Positions 1 through 11,892 are shown, numbered from the stretch's first letter. The stretch: 64,000 nt of DNA from Diphasiastrum complanatum (GCA_029204225.1 CM055095.1:19181450-19245449); one strand, 5' to 3'. Numbers and translations are program-made. Notes: generated by a model not told the origin, from the sequence alone.

Positions 1-59
1 GCTCACACATGCTAAAAACTTCACAAATCGAAGGCAACCACCGAAGCACCGTCAGAAAC

Positions 60-480
60 CATAAGGCATCGCAAGAGTCAACCACTGTCGAGATCTGAGT
101 GAAAGCCATCGGTCGAGATCTGAGTGAAAGCCATCAGTCGAGATTTGACTGAAACCACTCAGTCGAGATCTGAGTGAAAGTTGTCAGTCGAGATCTGAGT
201 GAAAGCCTTCGATCAAGATTTGATTGAAACCACTCAGTTGAGATCTGAATGAAAGCCGTCGGTCGAGATCTGAGTGAAAGCCTTCGGTCGAGATTTGACT
301 GAAACCACTTGGTCGAGATATGAGTGAAAGCCATCGGTCAAAATCTGAGTAAAAGCCTTCGGTCGAGACCTGACTGAAACTACTCGGTTGAGATCTAAGT
401 GAATGTTGTCAGTCGAGATCATAGTAAAAGCCTTCGGTCGAGATCTGACTAAAACAGGCCTTTAGTTCAGATCTGACTGA
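60..480. repeat. Minisatellite array, roughly 30-bp GTCGAGATCTGAGTGAAAGCC-like unit (array A)
   Basis: About a dozen imperfect tandem copies alternate between the words gtcgagatctgagtgaaag and gtcgagatttgactgaaac. The same family, in the same orientation, returns at 4960..5720 on the other side of the gypsy coding region. Array A lies downstream of the minus-strand pol end, so it sits in the 3' untranslated region of that element. Open reading across the array produces repetitive RSRPKAF-like peptides that should not be taken as protein. Confidence 0.85.
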
Positions 481-894
481 ATATGTATTGAAAACTGGAT
501 CTCTGTAATGTGAGTGGAGAACTTCATGAGGGAAAATATGGTTGTGGCTCAAATTAGAAGTTCTCATTGGAAAGAAGTATCCCAGTGACTAGATTTATGC
601 TATAGTTGAAAATACTGAGATATCATACATACAGAAAGGAGGTGGGCCTAAAATGTGTCAATCTTGTTCTTGTGATGTAGTCTACCATCAAATTTATTTT
701 CATGGATTATCAGAATTAATCGTTTGACCTATAACACGCATGGTAAATGGAAATTTGTAGAAAAAACTGAAGATGCACTAAAGTAAATAAATACAGACAT
801 GAAGCATAAACAATAAAAGGATACATAAAATAGGCATGCAAAAAGACGATAACAAAACAGGAAAAAATGTAAACTATATACCATGGGATTAGAG
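481..894. other. Spacer without recognisable features
   Basis: This 414-bp AT-rich stretch lies between minisatellite array A and the pol end of the gypsy element. I see no coding, RNA or repeat signature. It is most simply the 3' untranslated part of the element. Confidence 0.4.
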
Positions 895-1440
895 TTAAAT
901 GAGGTCAACAAAAAACAACTCTTTGTAATACCGTCGTAGACGACCACCGTTGACGACAGTGTCTAGGAGTATTTCGTCAAGTGTTTGTAGATGGACTGCA
1001 CCATTAGGAAAGATTTTATTGATAGCATACGGTCCCTCACTTTTGAATTTCAATTTTCCGGGGTGCTTCTTAGATGTATAAAGAAGCACCTGGTCACCTA
1101 AGTGTAAATCCTTGTTGTGTAAGTGATGGTCATGCCAGGCCTTTTGACGTCTTTTGTTAACTAGTTGTGCGTGGTAAGATATGAGTCTAGTTTCGCATAA
1201 CTGGGCTAACGTAAATAGCCTGGTCTTTACTTATTGCTCAATTGTAGCTTTCTCACAAAGATCTATTGAGAAGACTTCCATGACTCTTAGAGAGGGTACG
1301 AAGAACTCGACAGACATTACCGCATCTTGACCATACACTAGATGGAATGGGGTAGCCCACCCAGTGGCTTTCTTTGGAGTTGTGCAGTAAGCTCGGATAG
1401 CTTAGAGTTTCGTTTCCTATGGCATACTTACTGGCATCGG
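895..1440 (-). pseudogene. Gypsy integrase C-terminal end fused to truncated RNase H
   Basis: Residues typical of the tail of gypsy integrases are visible on the minus strand. A TPFHLVYG-type block near 1370 is followed by an AWHDHH segment and then GKLKFKSEGPY, PNGAVHLQ and VNGGRLRRYY at 1050..920. The upstream RNase H reading (HVHTDASKYAIG near 1440) runs straight into this block. The zinc-binding HHCC and the catalytic DDE core of integrase, plus most of RNase H, are therefore missing. This looks like an internal deletion of more than a kilobase. No chromodomain is seen. Confidence 0.75.
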
Positions 1441-2640
1441 TATGCACATGGAACTCTTTCGTGTAGTCTGGCGAACGGAGTATGGGTGTCATGGTAAGGG
1501 CTGTTTTTAACTCCTCAAAGGCTTTAATATGTTCCTTGGTCCATCTAGGGTCTACCACAACTAAATAAATGAGTCGCGCCTTGCCGGCATAATCGATTAT
1601 AAAGATGCGATAATAATTAGTTTGACCTAGGAAGACGTAAATCTCCTTTACTGTTGCAGGTAAGGGCATTTCAGCTATTACCTTGATCTTTGAAGGATTG
1701 GTAGAAATACCATCCTTCAAAGTTATCTATCCCAGTACTACCCCATGCGTGACCCAGATTTGACATTTATCAGGGTTGAGTGAAATTCCAGACCTACGGT
1801 AGTGAATGAAGATTTTTTCTAATGCTTCGAGGTGCTTGTCGGCGGAAGAATGTACACCCAAATCATCGAGATAAATCTCGATGATCCGGCGTAATAGGTC
1901 TTGAAATGCCATTTGCATAACGCGTTGAAATGTCGGAGGGGTATTACATAAGCCAAAAGACATTATGTTATAAGCGTAGACCTCATTCTGTTGCAAAGGT
2001 TGTCTTGTGTCTATCTAGCCATTGAAACCATCTAGGAAGCTGAAAGCTTCAGCTCTTGCCATTTCCTCAAGGATTTGTGTAGTTGAGGGTAAGGGAAAAT
2101 GGTCTTTTTTCGTAAGCGTGCTAAGATTCTTTAGATCGATGCAAATACAAAGCTTGCCATTTTTCTTCGGTACTATCACAATGGGTGATACCCAATCAAT
2201 ATGTTGGACTTCATAGATGAATCCAGCATCGATGCGCTCACGATAAACATGGTTGCTTCGGTACGGCTTAGCCCGAATAGGGTTAGTGTTCTCCTCTAAA
2301 GGATTTGTATGGACCGCTATTTCAGGTGGGACCCCTTTCATCTCAGTATAATTCCACGCAAATACATCTCTGTATTTACGGAGTAAGGTCTCTAGATTAA
2401 ACAATTGACTTGGTGTGAGATGGGCTCCGTCGTGAACAATGCGATCCACATCCTCGTCAAGATCTTTAAGGTTTAATGGAATCCCCATGACTTTGCCAAT
2501 GACAAAGCCATTATATTGACGCTTGATCCACTATCAAGGATAGCGAACACTGCGGGATAGTCTTTATAGGTCATAGGCGGTGATGCTAGTCCCCTTAGCA
2601 ACACCTATATTCATCAAATTCATAGGAATTTGAGGAATTT
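1440..2640 (-). pseudogene. Gypsy protease remnant, reverse transcriptase and start of RNase H
   Basis: The minus strand encodes a recognisable Ty3/gypsy reverse transcriptase in several frames. The N-terminal linker DVFAWNYTEMKGVPPEIAVH is followed by WVSPIVIVPKKNGKL and KKDHFPLP, FSFLDGFNG, then FGLCNTPPTFQRVM and the catalytic YLDD box near 1870. A thumb region with NPDKCQIWVTHG follows, and then the opening of RNase H with HTDASKYAIG near 1450. A frame change and stop lie at about 2000, between FLDGFNG and YAYNIMSFG. A degraded protease region precedes it at 2490..2640. Confidence 0.85.
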
Positions 2641-2662
2641 TAAGAATCTCTTTTGGTTTTTG

Positions 2663-3499
2663 CTATTCATTAGGAATAGTAGGCAACTGAAAACTATGAT
2701 GGATATAGCGTTGAAGCCCTGTGAAAGATTTTATTGTGCTATGGAATGGCATGGTGACTTGAGCTTGCAGGAGTCCGGAGAATACCTCAAGTCCCCATAG
2801 GGATTGCTCATTTTTGGAGATTTGAGCGGATAACATACCTTCCTTATTTTCTTCCTCTCGCAAAAACTCATCTCTAAATTCATTGTACTGCCTTTGTTCC
2901 ACTTTTGGGTCTGGGTAATCTTTGGGTAAAGTGGAAGCTGTCAAGGGGCTTCCCTGATGGTCAGCTGATTTGTCAATGTATTGTTGTTGGTCTTGGTGTT
3001 GGCATTGTGCTCGGGTAAGAACTCTAACAGGTTTTGATGATATATGACGTGTTGGAAGTATGTTGTTAGGTTGTTTAGGATAGTCTTTGAAACTATGTTT
3101 GCGAATACAGTCTGGACACTCTGCATGGTATTGGTTCTTAGCTTTACAATCAACCATGAAATGGCCAGTTTTGCCACAAATAAAACAGCGGTTGCTCATT
3201 GGTCCCGTGGCAATAGCATAACCATCTTGGATGGCTAGCTGTGTTTGGCTTTCAGAGTTCGTGGAATACTCATCTTGTTTGCACGAGCATGAGATGTCAC
3301 TTGGATATGGTTGAAAACTAGCAGATGGGAGTGTTGTATTGTGATTGTATGTGTGATCATAGGAGTTGTCCACAAGATGTGTTTGTGCAGATTCTCGAGG
3401 GAGTCTATGTTTTTGTGCTCCTGGATTAGGTTGTCCCCTTGGAGGTGGACCTAAGAGTGCCAGTTGTGGTTGAGGTTCATGTCTAGACTGTCTGGGCAA
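2663..3499 (-). pseudogene. Gypsy gag C-terminal region with CCHC zinc knuckles
   Basis: This 278-codon minus-strand reading carries a proline- and glutamine-rich start followed by a canonical nucleocapsid knuckle, CFICGKTGHFMVDC (C-x2-C-x4-H-x4-C), near 3190. A partial second motif, CPDCIRKHSFKDYPK, follows it. Such knuckles bind the element's RNA during packaging. The position between the gag core and protease/RT is as expected. The C-terminal half is acidic and leads towards the degraded protease. Confidence 0.7.
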
Positions 3500-3562
3500 C
3501 TCTTGTATAAGGATTTGGTTGTTTCATGGTGGATAGTGTTGATTTTGGTTTTGTAAAAGAAA

Positions 3563-4733
3563 CTATTGTCGAGGAGGTTGATAATGGCCCCTTGACTGGG
3601 TGTGAGGCTGGTTCCTCGAGTTATAATAGCAATAGAGTGAGGTATGGCCCATAAAGTCGCAGATGCCGCATTTGATTAAGGAAGTATCTGGGACTGGTTG
3701 GTATGATGGGCACTCATTGCCAATGTGTGCAACCGCGACATTGAGAGAACCAAGTATTCTCCCGTCTATGATGGATTCGGCCAGTGGGTAACTGACCCGG
3801 CATCGAGCTCTGGATAGATTTGAGAGTATTTTGAAACTCTTTCGTGAGTTTATCCATTTGTTACTAGTATTGCTGGTTAAGCAACTCCATTTTTGTTTTC
3901 CATCATTGTTCTCTTGTTTCCTCATTTGGTTGAGCTTCTTGGACAACACGATGTGCTATCCATTCACGTGGCTCATCGACATCTGATCCCTTGTCTTCTT
4001 CTCGAATGGCATCAGACATGGATTGTTTCAATTATGTGTATTCATCATTGGAGCGAAGTTCACGTCTTATCCATCGTGGGAGTCCAACGAGGAACCAAAT
4101 GATGAGCATAGATTCGGTTGGTTGTTCTTGTACTTGACTTTTTAATCTTTTAAATCATTCTATGTAGTCATGTACTTTCTCATCTTTTGTCATTTTGATA
4201 TTACTTAACTTGATAAAAGGACCTTCGATCAAACGAAAGGGCTTGAATTGTTTGATGAATGCTTCCTTCAAGAGTGACCAGTCTCGTTTATCTTCACGAT
4301 CAAGGTTAAAAAAGCATTCTCGTGCTCAATCGATCATGGTCATCGAGAAGAGTTGGACCATGGCTTCTACTGATGTCTCGCCATAGACATCACATGCATT
4401 CTCAAAGACTTGAAGAAATCTTTGAGGGTCAGTGTTGCCATCATACTTATGTAAATCTAACTTGGGAGTACGTTTTTCAGTACGCGGAACATTATTTGCA
4501 AAAGCCCCATTTAAGTGAGCTCATGCATGTGATGATTCGGCAGCGTGAAAGTGTGGGCGATTGTATGGAGCTTCAAAACGCATGGGTTCCCATCTGTCAA
4601 ATGGGTTGGTTGAGGGCTCCTGGACTTGGGACTTCATCCTAGAATATCTAAGGAATCGAGCCTGTTCGGTAGATGGAGAGACCATCTCTGATGGATAGTC
4701 CTCTGTGGAATTCGGATCGTAAGGACGATCCAT
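3563..4733 (-). pseudogene. Gypsy gag core (capsid-like) region
   Basis: The reading begins with MDRPYDPNSTEDYPSE at 4733. It continues across frame changes into a retrotransposon gag-type domain at about 4500..4090, where LDLHKYDGNTDPQRFLQVFE, DREDKRDWSLLKEAF and VHDYI can be read. A CCHC-type knuckle, CGICDFMGHTSLYC, lies near 3660. Stops, including one at about 4330, break the frame. It is recognisable as gag only by the order of these blocks. Confidence 0.65.
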
Positions 4734-4959
4734 AGCAAATCTAGAGTACCTAGGCCTCTTGGACTCTTTTGTAACTTTGGATTTTTTATTTATTTATTTT
4801 TGTTACAAGGATATTAGTCAGAGACTAATAATGTGGGGGTGTCCAAATGGCACAGTTTTTTGATGTAAGGGTTTTTGAATAAACTGGGTAAGAATTGTGG
4901 TAATTGGCAAACACTAGGACCTAGTCAAATATAGGGTTGACTTTGGTGTTGTAGTTGAC

Positions 4960-5720
4960 TCAGACGAGATTGTGAGTTTAGGCATTCGGTTGAGAGTTGA
5001 TAGAAAATCCTTGATTGAGATTTGATAGAAAATCCTTGCTTGAGATTGTGACAAAAGGGTTCGATCGAGATCTAAAGGAACGGCCTCGGTTGAGATCGTG
5101 ACGAAAGGCTGCAGTCGAGATTTGACAAAAGTCTCCGGTTGAGATTGTGACGGATGTCGTTGGTCGAGATCTGAGTAAATGCCTTCGGTCAAGATCGTGA
5201 AGAAAGGCTTCGGTCGAGAATTGACAGAAGTCTTCGATCGAGATTGGAGTGAATGCCTTCGGTTGAGATCGTGATGGAAGGTTTCGATTGAGAATTGACA
5301 GAAGTCTTTGATCAAGATTTGACCGAAAACACTCGTCGAGATGAGACTGAAAGTCTTCGGTCAAGATGTCAACTAAGTGACTCAGTCGAGATGTTCACAG
5401 AAAGACTCGATCGAGATGTTCACAGAAAGACTCGCTCGAGATGTTCACGGGAAGACTCGGTCGAGGTGTTCACGGGAAGACTCGGTCAAGGTGTTAATGG
5501 AAAACTCGGTTGAGATCTGATCGATGAGTATCGATTGAGATTTAAACTCAGGACGTGGTGAGATATTTCTGGTAGGGACTTGGTCAAGGGTTGTCATGTG
5601 GTTTCAATAGAAAATGAAACAAGGCTCGGTCTAGACGTGAGTTATGGAGCTCGGCTAGGTAAGGATCGTGAAGGCTTGGTCGAAAACAGAGTTGTATGTC
5701 GGTCAAGACCAAAGTGATGA
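4960..5720. repeat. Minisatellite array B in the gypsy 5' leader
   Basis: Imperfect tandem units of the same family as array A: ttgagatttgatagaaaatcc, tcgagatcgtgacgaaaggc and cgagatgttcacagaaagactc. The unit drifts along the array, from long bipartite units on the left to a short unit of about 27 bp around 5390..5490. It lies between the primer-binding site and gag of the minus-strand gypsy element. Confidence 0.85.
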
Positions 5721-5810
5721 GCTCTGTGAGGATGCGTATGTGAGCCTTCAGATAGATGGTTTGCCAGCATAGATCAGAATGGTTTGATGTCTATAAGTGT
5801 CAGTGTAGCG

Positions 5811-5825
5811 GTGGGAATGGCGCCA
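5811..5825 (-). promoter_or_regulatory. Primer-binding site, TGGCGCC type (tRNA-Asp-like)
   Basis: On the minus strand the sequence TGGCGCCATTCCCAC follows the LTR end after two bases. This matches the start of the tRNA-Asp-type primer site used by Athila/Tat-like gypsy elements. It fixes the orientation and the inner edge of the 5' LTR. Confidence 0.7.
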
Positions 5826-5827
5826 AA

Positions 5828-6999
5828 TGTTCACATATTCCAACCAGAATCTGTGAACACGGTTTCTTTTTCTTCTTACTTCGTTATGTCTTCTTCTTAG
5901 GTGGTTTCCGTTTTGGAAACTGGGTGTTTCTACCCGTTTCCAGAACTCAGTTCTTTTCAGTCAGGTCCTCTACTTTAGAACTGTTTCTAGGCAGATCGTT
6001 TGTTAGTTCAACATTTGTATTCCCAACCTGTCAGTGGGATGAAACAGTTTCATTCACTCCAGCTACATGCATTTACAAGCCATGTAACCAATCCTTGCTC
6101 AACTAATTAGCGTCCTGAATCAGAGAGCACTCTACAAATCTGTCTACTAAACTACTCTAAGAAATCAGGGAACAATACAACATCAAGATTAATCTACACA
6201 ACAAAAACAAAAATCAAGAAAGCTAACTATCTAACAGCATTCTAGCATCCCAAGAATCAAGAAATACACCTCTCTTGATGTTTGGAATGCCCAAGAACAA
6301 TCAAGGACAAGATTGTTAGTGAAAATGCAAGATCTTATCCAGAATCTCAGCCTATTTAGTTTACTGGATGCTGAAAATTACAAAATCAAGAAACAAGAAA
6401 GCTAATCCACATCTACATTCCACATTGCAATAAAGAAAGCAGGAAATCTAATTAATCCACAACCACAACAAGGAAATCAAAGCATGTTCATAGGAATTTC
6501 ACTCAAGACAATAGCCATGAACAAAGAGCTTCCCAATTGTTAATAACTCATGGAGGATCTTCTTGATTCATGCAAGAGAAATGACAATACATTAAAAGCT
6601 CCCTCACAAGAGAGGGGGGCCCTTAAATAAGGAAGAGGGCTGCCTATGTGGAGCCTAAGTGGCAATTCCACTAGTTTAGAAATTACAAGTGAAAATAGCT
6701 CTTCCACTAGAGGTCACCATCAAAAGATGGCTCACTCTACTTTATTTAAGAGAGGTCTACATTTATTTACATTGCCTATGAATGTCACTAGCTCCTACAT
6801 GGTCATTCCTTCTCTGGGATTCACCATGTGAGCTCACATAGAAATAACCTATAATCCTAGCTAGTAATCCTTGGCTCTCATGCTCGGTTCTAAGTTTCTT
6901 CCTGTCTCCTCCTTCTAAGACCTCCTCGGTCTTGGGTGAGAGATGCTCCATGATTCAGCTTGGCTCGGCATCTGGGGGATTCTCTGGAATCTGCTAACA
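5828..6999 (-). mobile_element. 5' LTR of the minus-strand gypsy element (candidate, 1172 bp)
   Basis: The segment starts with tgttcacat and ends with ctgctaaca. It therefore has TG...CA ends with short inverted TGTT/AACA termini on either strand, directly next to the primer site. The length suits a gypsy LTR. The outer boundary rests only on the terminal dinucleotides, because the partner LTR lies outside the window. Confidence 0.55.
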
Positions 7000-7049
7000 A
7001 ATCTTTTGGTATTATAAGATATACCTAATCATCAACTTAAAAATCTATT

Positions 7050-7951
7050 AAGATCAACATAGTGCTTAGCTCTATCCTAAGCACTCCGAATACTATCTTT
7101 AGCCACTTGCAACATTTATTGCATATTATGCAGAAAATTTGCAATCTTCTGGATCTAAACAGAGTTCATCTCCACATTAATAAGAGGTCTAGGCTAAAAA
7201 CCGTACATAAGTTTAAAAAACCTTTAACCTGTAACAAAATGCTTTCTACTATTGTGTGCAAACTCAATCAGATGAAGGTAATCTTCCCAATGAGATTGCA
7301 TGTGAGACACATATGTTCTCAACATATCTTCCATAGTTTGATTAGCCCTTTCTATCTAGCCATCAGATTCATGATGGTCATAGTAACTATAACTAAGGGA
7401 AGTTTCCAGTTTATGGAATACTGCTGACCAAAAGTGACATGTGAACTTAGGATCTCTATCACTAACAATGTCACTCGACAGTCCATACAACTTAATCTTT
7501 CAACAAACATCTGGGCTAAATCAGAAGCCTTAGTTGTTGACTTAACTAGTATGAACGCAACTAACTTAGTTGACATTTTCACAACAACCCAAATAGAATC
7601 ATTTTGTCATTGGATTTTCAAAATTCCAACTACAAAATGCATCGATATGCTTTCCCATAACTTATCAAAGATATCCAATGGATGCAACAAACCACCAGCC
7701 TTAAGGCGTTCAACCTTTGCTATTTTTACAAGGCTTGCATCTAATCACATATCACTTGACATACGGCTTAAGTTTTGGCCAATAAAGCTCTCTTTTGACC
7801 AATTCAAGAGTCCTATGTATACCAAGATGTTCTGCATAGGGTATGTCATGACATTGAAACAAAATCTTGCATTTGAGCTCATCATCACCAGGTACACAAA
7901 CCTTTCCATTCTGAAATAATAACCCATCTTGAATGGTATACAGTTCCACAA
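7050..7951 (-). pseudogene. Gypsy integrase fragment
   Basis: Reading the minus strand from 7951 gives the H2C2-domain tail typical of gypsy integrase (HLGIHRTLELVKRELYWPKL). After a frame break comes the integrase core start, GLLHPLDIFDKLWESISMHF near 7690. Then VVVKMSTKLVAFILVKSTTK and a degraded C-terminal segment lead down to about 7050. Stops are frequent. It is adjacent to the copia LTR at 8020, so it may be the target into which the copia element inserted. No RT part of this copy was found on the far side. Confidence 0.7.
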
Positions 7952-8019
7952 TTTTTCTTTGTTAGTAAAGACCCCTGTGAACTTGACTCAACATTGTCCT
8001 CACTTCTTCCGGTTTGAAC

Positions 8020-8294
8020 ACTTAGAATTTGCTTTGCACAGGAACACAGATCATGCTACACAGTAACACAGACAGAAAATCACTCTCCTCAGCAAGCTCA
8101 CATAGCAATTGTATTTCTCAAAATGAAATTAAACTGTACATATAGTTGTTCACTCAGGCAACCATGCATGACCCAGGTTGCCGTTGGCGGGACGCGTGTC
8201 CCGTCGACTTGCCTCGTGGCAAGGCCAACTGATCCTTATCCACTGATAGGACCCAAAGTACAGTAACACAGTGATTCTAATTTTAATTCTAACT
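8020..8294 (-). mobile_element. 3' LTR of copia element (short, about 275 bp)
   Basis: The segment is bounded on the plus strand by acttagaatt and aattctaact, which are near-inverted ends. It lies immediately downstream (minus strand) of the purine-rich stretch tttaagggagagag after the copia RNase H stop. Canonical TG/CA ends appear mutated to AG/GT. It contains two copies of cagtaacacag near its edges. The matching 5' LTR was not seen. Confidence 0.5.
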
Positions 8295-8347
8295 CTCTCC
8301 CTTAAAGTAGAGTCACTTTTTATACAGTCATATATATAGCTTTAAAG

Positions 8348-9990
8348 TCAACAAACTTTAAGTATAGAAAGCTTTGATCTAAATTTATCAAACTTTTCTC
8401 CAGTAAGTGGCTTAGTGAAAATATCAGCTAGTTTTTCTTCTGTGCTACAGTGAACAACATGAATTTCACGACTCAGCAGCCTCTCACGTATGAAGTGATA
8501 TTGAATCTCAATGTGTTTAGTTCTCGCATGGAACACTGGATTCTTTGCTAGCTGAATGCCACTCTGACTGTCGCTATGTAAAGTCGTGGGATTTTTCTGC
8601 TTCATGCCAATTTCTTCCAAGATTTGTCTCAACCATATAGCTTCTTGTGCAGCATTACACATTGCCTTATACTCTGTTTCTATGGTGGAAAGAGCAATTG
8701 TACTTTGCTTCTTACTAGACCAGGAAAAGCAATTACCACAAAATTGGAATATATATCTTGTGGTGGATCTACGATCATCATAGTCAAGTCCCCAGTCCGC
8801 ATCCACATAGCCACACAACTCAGGTAAACCATCATGCTTCCTGTAAATCAAGCCATACTCTGAAGTGCCTTTCACATAACGCAAAATGCGTTTAGCTGCC
8901 TTCCAATGCGTTTCTGTAGGTGCTGCCATAAACTGACTTACAATGCCAACAACATAGCATATATCTAGTCTAGTTGTGGTAAGGTAAATCAAGCTCCCTA
9001 CTAACTGTCTATATAGCGTAGCATCAAATGACTGTGACTCATCAAGCTTAGAAAGCTTTTTACCTGGTTCAATAGGAGTGTTTACTGGTTTGCAATCTTG
9101 CAGCCTAAATCCGTGCAGCAAGTCTTTGACATACTTCACCTGTGTTAAACCCACTTCATGTCCTTTTTGCCACACTTCTACTCCAAGGCAGTAATGCATC
9201 AGGCTGAGATCTGTCATCTCAAATTGTTCCATGAGGTCTTTCTTGATCATGTCTATCATCTCTTGATTATTTCCCGTAATAATCAAGTCATCAACATAAA
9301 GAGCAATCAAAGCAACCATACCATCAAAGCATAAGACATATAGATTTGGATCAGAATGTGTTCTCACCATCCCCTTTGAACAAAAGTAGGCATCAATCCT
9401 GTTATACCACGCACGTGGTGCTTGTTTAAGACCATAAAGCGCTTTCTTCAAGCGACATACTTTATTTTCCTGTCCTTCTATTACAAAGCCTTCAGGTTGA
9501 TCCATGAACACTTCTTCTTCTAACTCACCATTTAGAAAGCAGATTTCACATCCATCTGATGCAAAGGCCAACCAAAATGTGAAGCTAAAGCAATAAGTAG
9601 ACGTAGAGTATTCCACTTACAAACCGGTGCAAAGGTCTCCTCATAGTCAATGCCTTTATTTTGTGCGTACCCTTTGATCACCAATCTTGCTTTGTGCTTT
9701 GCTATGCTTCCATCTGCATGGTACTTAGTCCTGTATACCCATTTGCAACCAATGGGTTTCTTGCCAACTGGTGGTTCTACTAAGTCCCATGTGCTATGCT
9801 TAGCAATTGACTCCATCTCCTCTCCCATGGCTTCACCATAAGTCGAAGGTTCCTTGCTTTGAATAATGCTAGATAAGAGAGCATAATTTGCTTCAAACCT
9901 TTTAGGTAGTATCTTCTCTCTTGTTGATCTTCGTAGCTCTCCTTGGTTAGATGATCCTGGAAAGTCATCTATGTCGCGACTCTCCATCAA
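8348..9990 (-). pseudogene. Copia reverse transcriptase and RNase H
   Basis: The RT starts with CKWVYRTKYHADGSI and KARLVIKGYAQNKGIDYEET, and passes a frameshift near 9540..9610 around MDVKSAFLNGELEEEVFM. It continues with LKKALYGLKQAPRAWY and the catalytic YVDD box near 9290. RNase H follows with GYVDADWG, then ALSTIETEYKAM, KHIEIQYHFIRERL and ADIFTKPLTGEKF near the stop at 8348. Every conserved block is present, so the loss is recent or only partial. The frameshift is the main lesion here. Confidence 0.9.
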
Positions 9991-9999
9991 TCTCTCAAA

Positions 10000-10464
10000 C
10001 TACTTAGGGAGCTTTATGTCAGGTGATCGGCTTCCTGGTGAAAATGTATCCCACGGTACATCCTTCTCCTTGCGTTTGTCACCTGCAACTTCAATCCTTC
10101 TTGCACCAAAAGGTTTGTCCCTACCTCTCCAACCTGTTTCTTGAGGTTGAGTAGTAGTATCTTGAGATGTATCCTCATGTTCATCACTCGGAAGGTCAAT
10201 GAATGGATCATCATCAGGTGGTATCCTCACTATACCATCTTTCCTACTGGATGTGTCTATCTTCTCAACATCTCCGTCTTCATACATCTTGGATTCATCA
10301 AAGATAACATCTCGGCTTATATGGATTTTGTTTTCGACTGGATCAAAACATCTATCGCCCTTTACATAATCATCATATCCTAGGAATATGCACTTGATAG
10401 CTTTTACATCAAGTTTACGTCTCTCTTCCTTAGGAATGTGTACAAAGGCCTTACATCCAAAGAT
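10000..10464 (-). pseudogene. Copia integrase tail and linker to RT
   Basis: The reading after the TGA at about 10463 resembles the GAG-POL linker of copia elements. It includes a FLGYDD-type segment, the ISRDVIFDE box near 10300, and a hydrophilic linker rich in D, E, T and Q that ends at a TAG near 9999. The FDE box is the usual end of the integrase C-terminal domain. Confidence 0.75.
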
Positions 10465-11886
10465 TCACAAGTGGTTCACCTTTGGCTTCTTCTTTGTGAA
10501 TGCTTCCTCAGGTGTTATCTTTGGTATGGCAATGGTAGGACTTCTATTTTGAAGATAGACTGCCGTGCTACATGCTTCTGACCAAAAATCTTTTGGTAGT
10601 TTTATCTCAACTAGCATAGATCTGGCACTTTCCACAATCGAACGATTTTTGCGCTCAACTACACCATTGAGAGCAGGAGTATGAGCTTGCGTACATTGTC
10701 TTTTAATCCCACATTGATCACAAAGATCATTGAAGTCATTAGACTTATACTCACCTCCACTATCTGATCTTGGGACTTTGATCTTCCTACCTGTCTGATT
10801 TTCGACCAAGTTTTTGAAGTTCTTGAAGTTATCAAATGCATCTGATTTCTTCTTCAAGAAGTAGATCCACGTCTTACGTGACATATCATCAATAAAGGTC
10901 ATGAAATAGAAGGCTTTTCCTAAGGACATGGTCCTCATAGGCCCGCATAAATCTATGTGGATTAAATCCAGGATGTTCTTTGCTCTTGCAACAGCCCCTT
11001 TATTGAACTTCTCTCGATGCTGCTTCCCATATACACAAGATTCGCACATCGATTTCAAGTGATCTTTTATGGTAGGCGACAGTCCTGTTACCATCTCCAA
11101 TTTTCTCATCAAACTGAGGCTTCCCAAGTTCAAGTGACCAAGCCTCTTGTGCCACAACTCAGTTTGCGAAGGAACAGATGATACAAGTCCATGTTGCCCC
11201 TTGATTGTAGCATTCAACCTGTACAATTTTGTATTGGGATCTCTTATTCCATTCGCAATAACTTTGAACTTTTGGTTCGCATCCTTCACAAAGCAACGAT
11301 CATGGGCGAATTCTACTTTCAACTTTTGATCAGTAATGACTCCAACAGAAAGTAGATTTTTCTTCAAACCTGGTACGTAAAGTACCTCCTTGATCATCCT
11401 GCTTTTGCCATCAGGCAGTTGGATTGAAACTGTGCCTATCCCCTTGATCATGCACACCTCACCATTTGCTTGTGAAACAGATGTTCCATTATCCAACACC
11501 GTCAAACTACTGAACCAATTCTTGTTACCTGTCATGTGTCTTGTGGCTCCTGAGTCAATATACCATGCTTGATCATCTTGATTAGATGACAATGTAGATA
11601 TGAAGATGCTAGAGTCTTCAATCTCACCCTCATCGACAAGGTTACCTGCTTGTTTTGGTTTCCCCTTGCCTTGTTCCGCCAGGAATTTGCGACATTCACT
11701 CTTCCAATGGCCCTTTTTACCACAATGGAAGCACTTACCTTTCTTCTTAGTTTTGCTGGAAGATCCCTCATCCTCCTGAGACTTGGCAAATTGCTGCTTA
11801 GACTTCTTCTTGCCCTTGCCCTTGCCTTGTTTTTGGCGTGTTGCAAGTGCCTGATAATCAGTATTTTGACGTCTAGGTTTCACCAT
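10465..11886 (-). pseudogene. Copia zinc knuckle, protease and integrase
   Basis: A 473-codon open stretch. The knuckle CFHCGKKGHWKSEC lies near 11730, and the aspartic protease AWYIDSGATRHMTG near 11550. The integrase zinc finger is H-x4-H (HKRLGHLNLGSL) with paired cysteines (CESCVYGKQH). The integrase core has catalytic aspartates in IHIDLCGP and RSDSGGEY, and the glutamate region NGVVERKNR. All DDE residues appear intact. A TGA ends it, followed by the linker entry to the left. Confidence 0.9.
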
Positions 11887-11892
11887 TTCTCG

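Larger units (their letters stand above)
895..6999 (-). mobile_element. Defective Ty3/gypsy LTR retrotransposon (Tat/Athila-like primer site)
   Basis: Read on the minus strand, the order is 5' LTR (6999..5828), tRNA-Asp-type primer site (5825..5811), minisatellite leader, gag, zinc-knuckle region, protease remnant, reverse transcriptase, partial RNase H and the integrase C-terminus, followed by minisatellite array A. The 3' LTR is not visible and should lie left of position 1. Stops and frame changes occur throughout, and most of RNase H plus the integrase core is deleted. The element therefore cannot transpose by itself. Tandem repeats in untranslated regions are established for Tat-lineage elements; assignment to that lineage here is inference from the TGGCGCC primer site and the RT style. 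Confidence 0.75.

Noticed and set aside
134-422. Open frames of 62-66 codons over the first minisatellite
   Set aside because: They are translations of the tandem repeat; the peptide repeats in step with the DNA unit.
60-480. CRISPR-like array
   Set aside because: Units are contiguous and imperfect without unique spacers; plant retroelement context.
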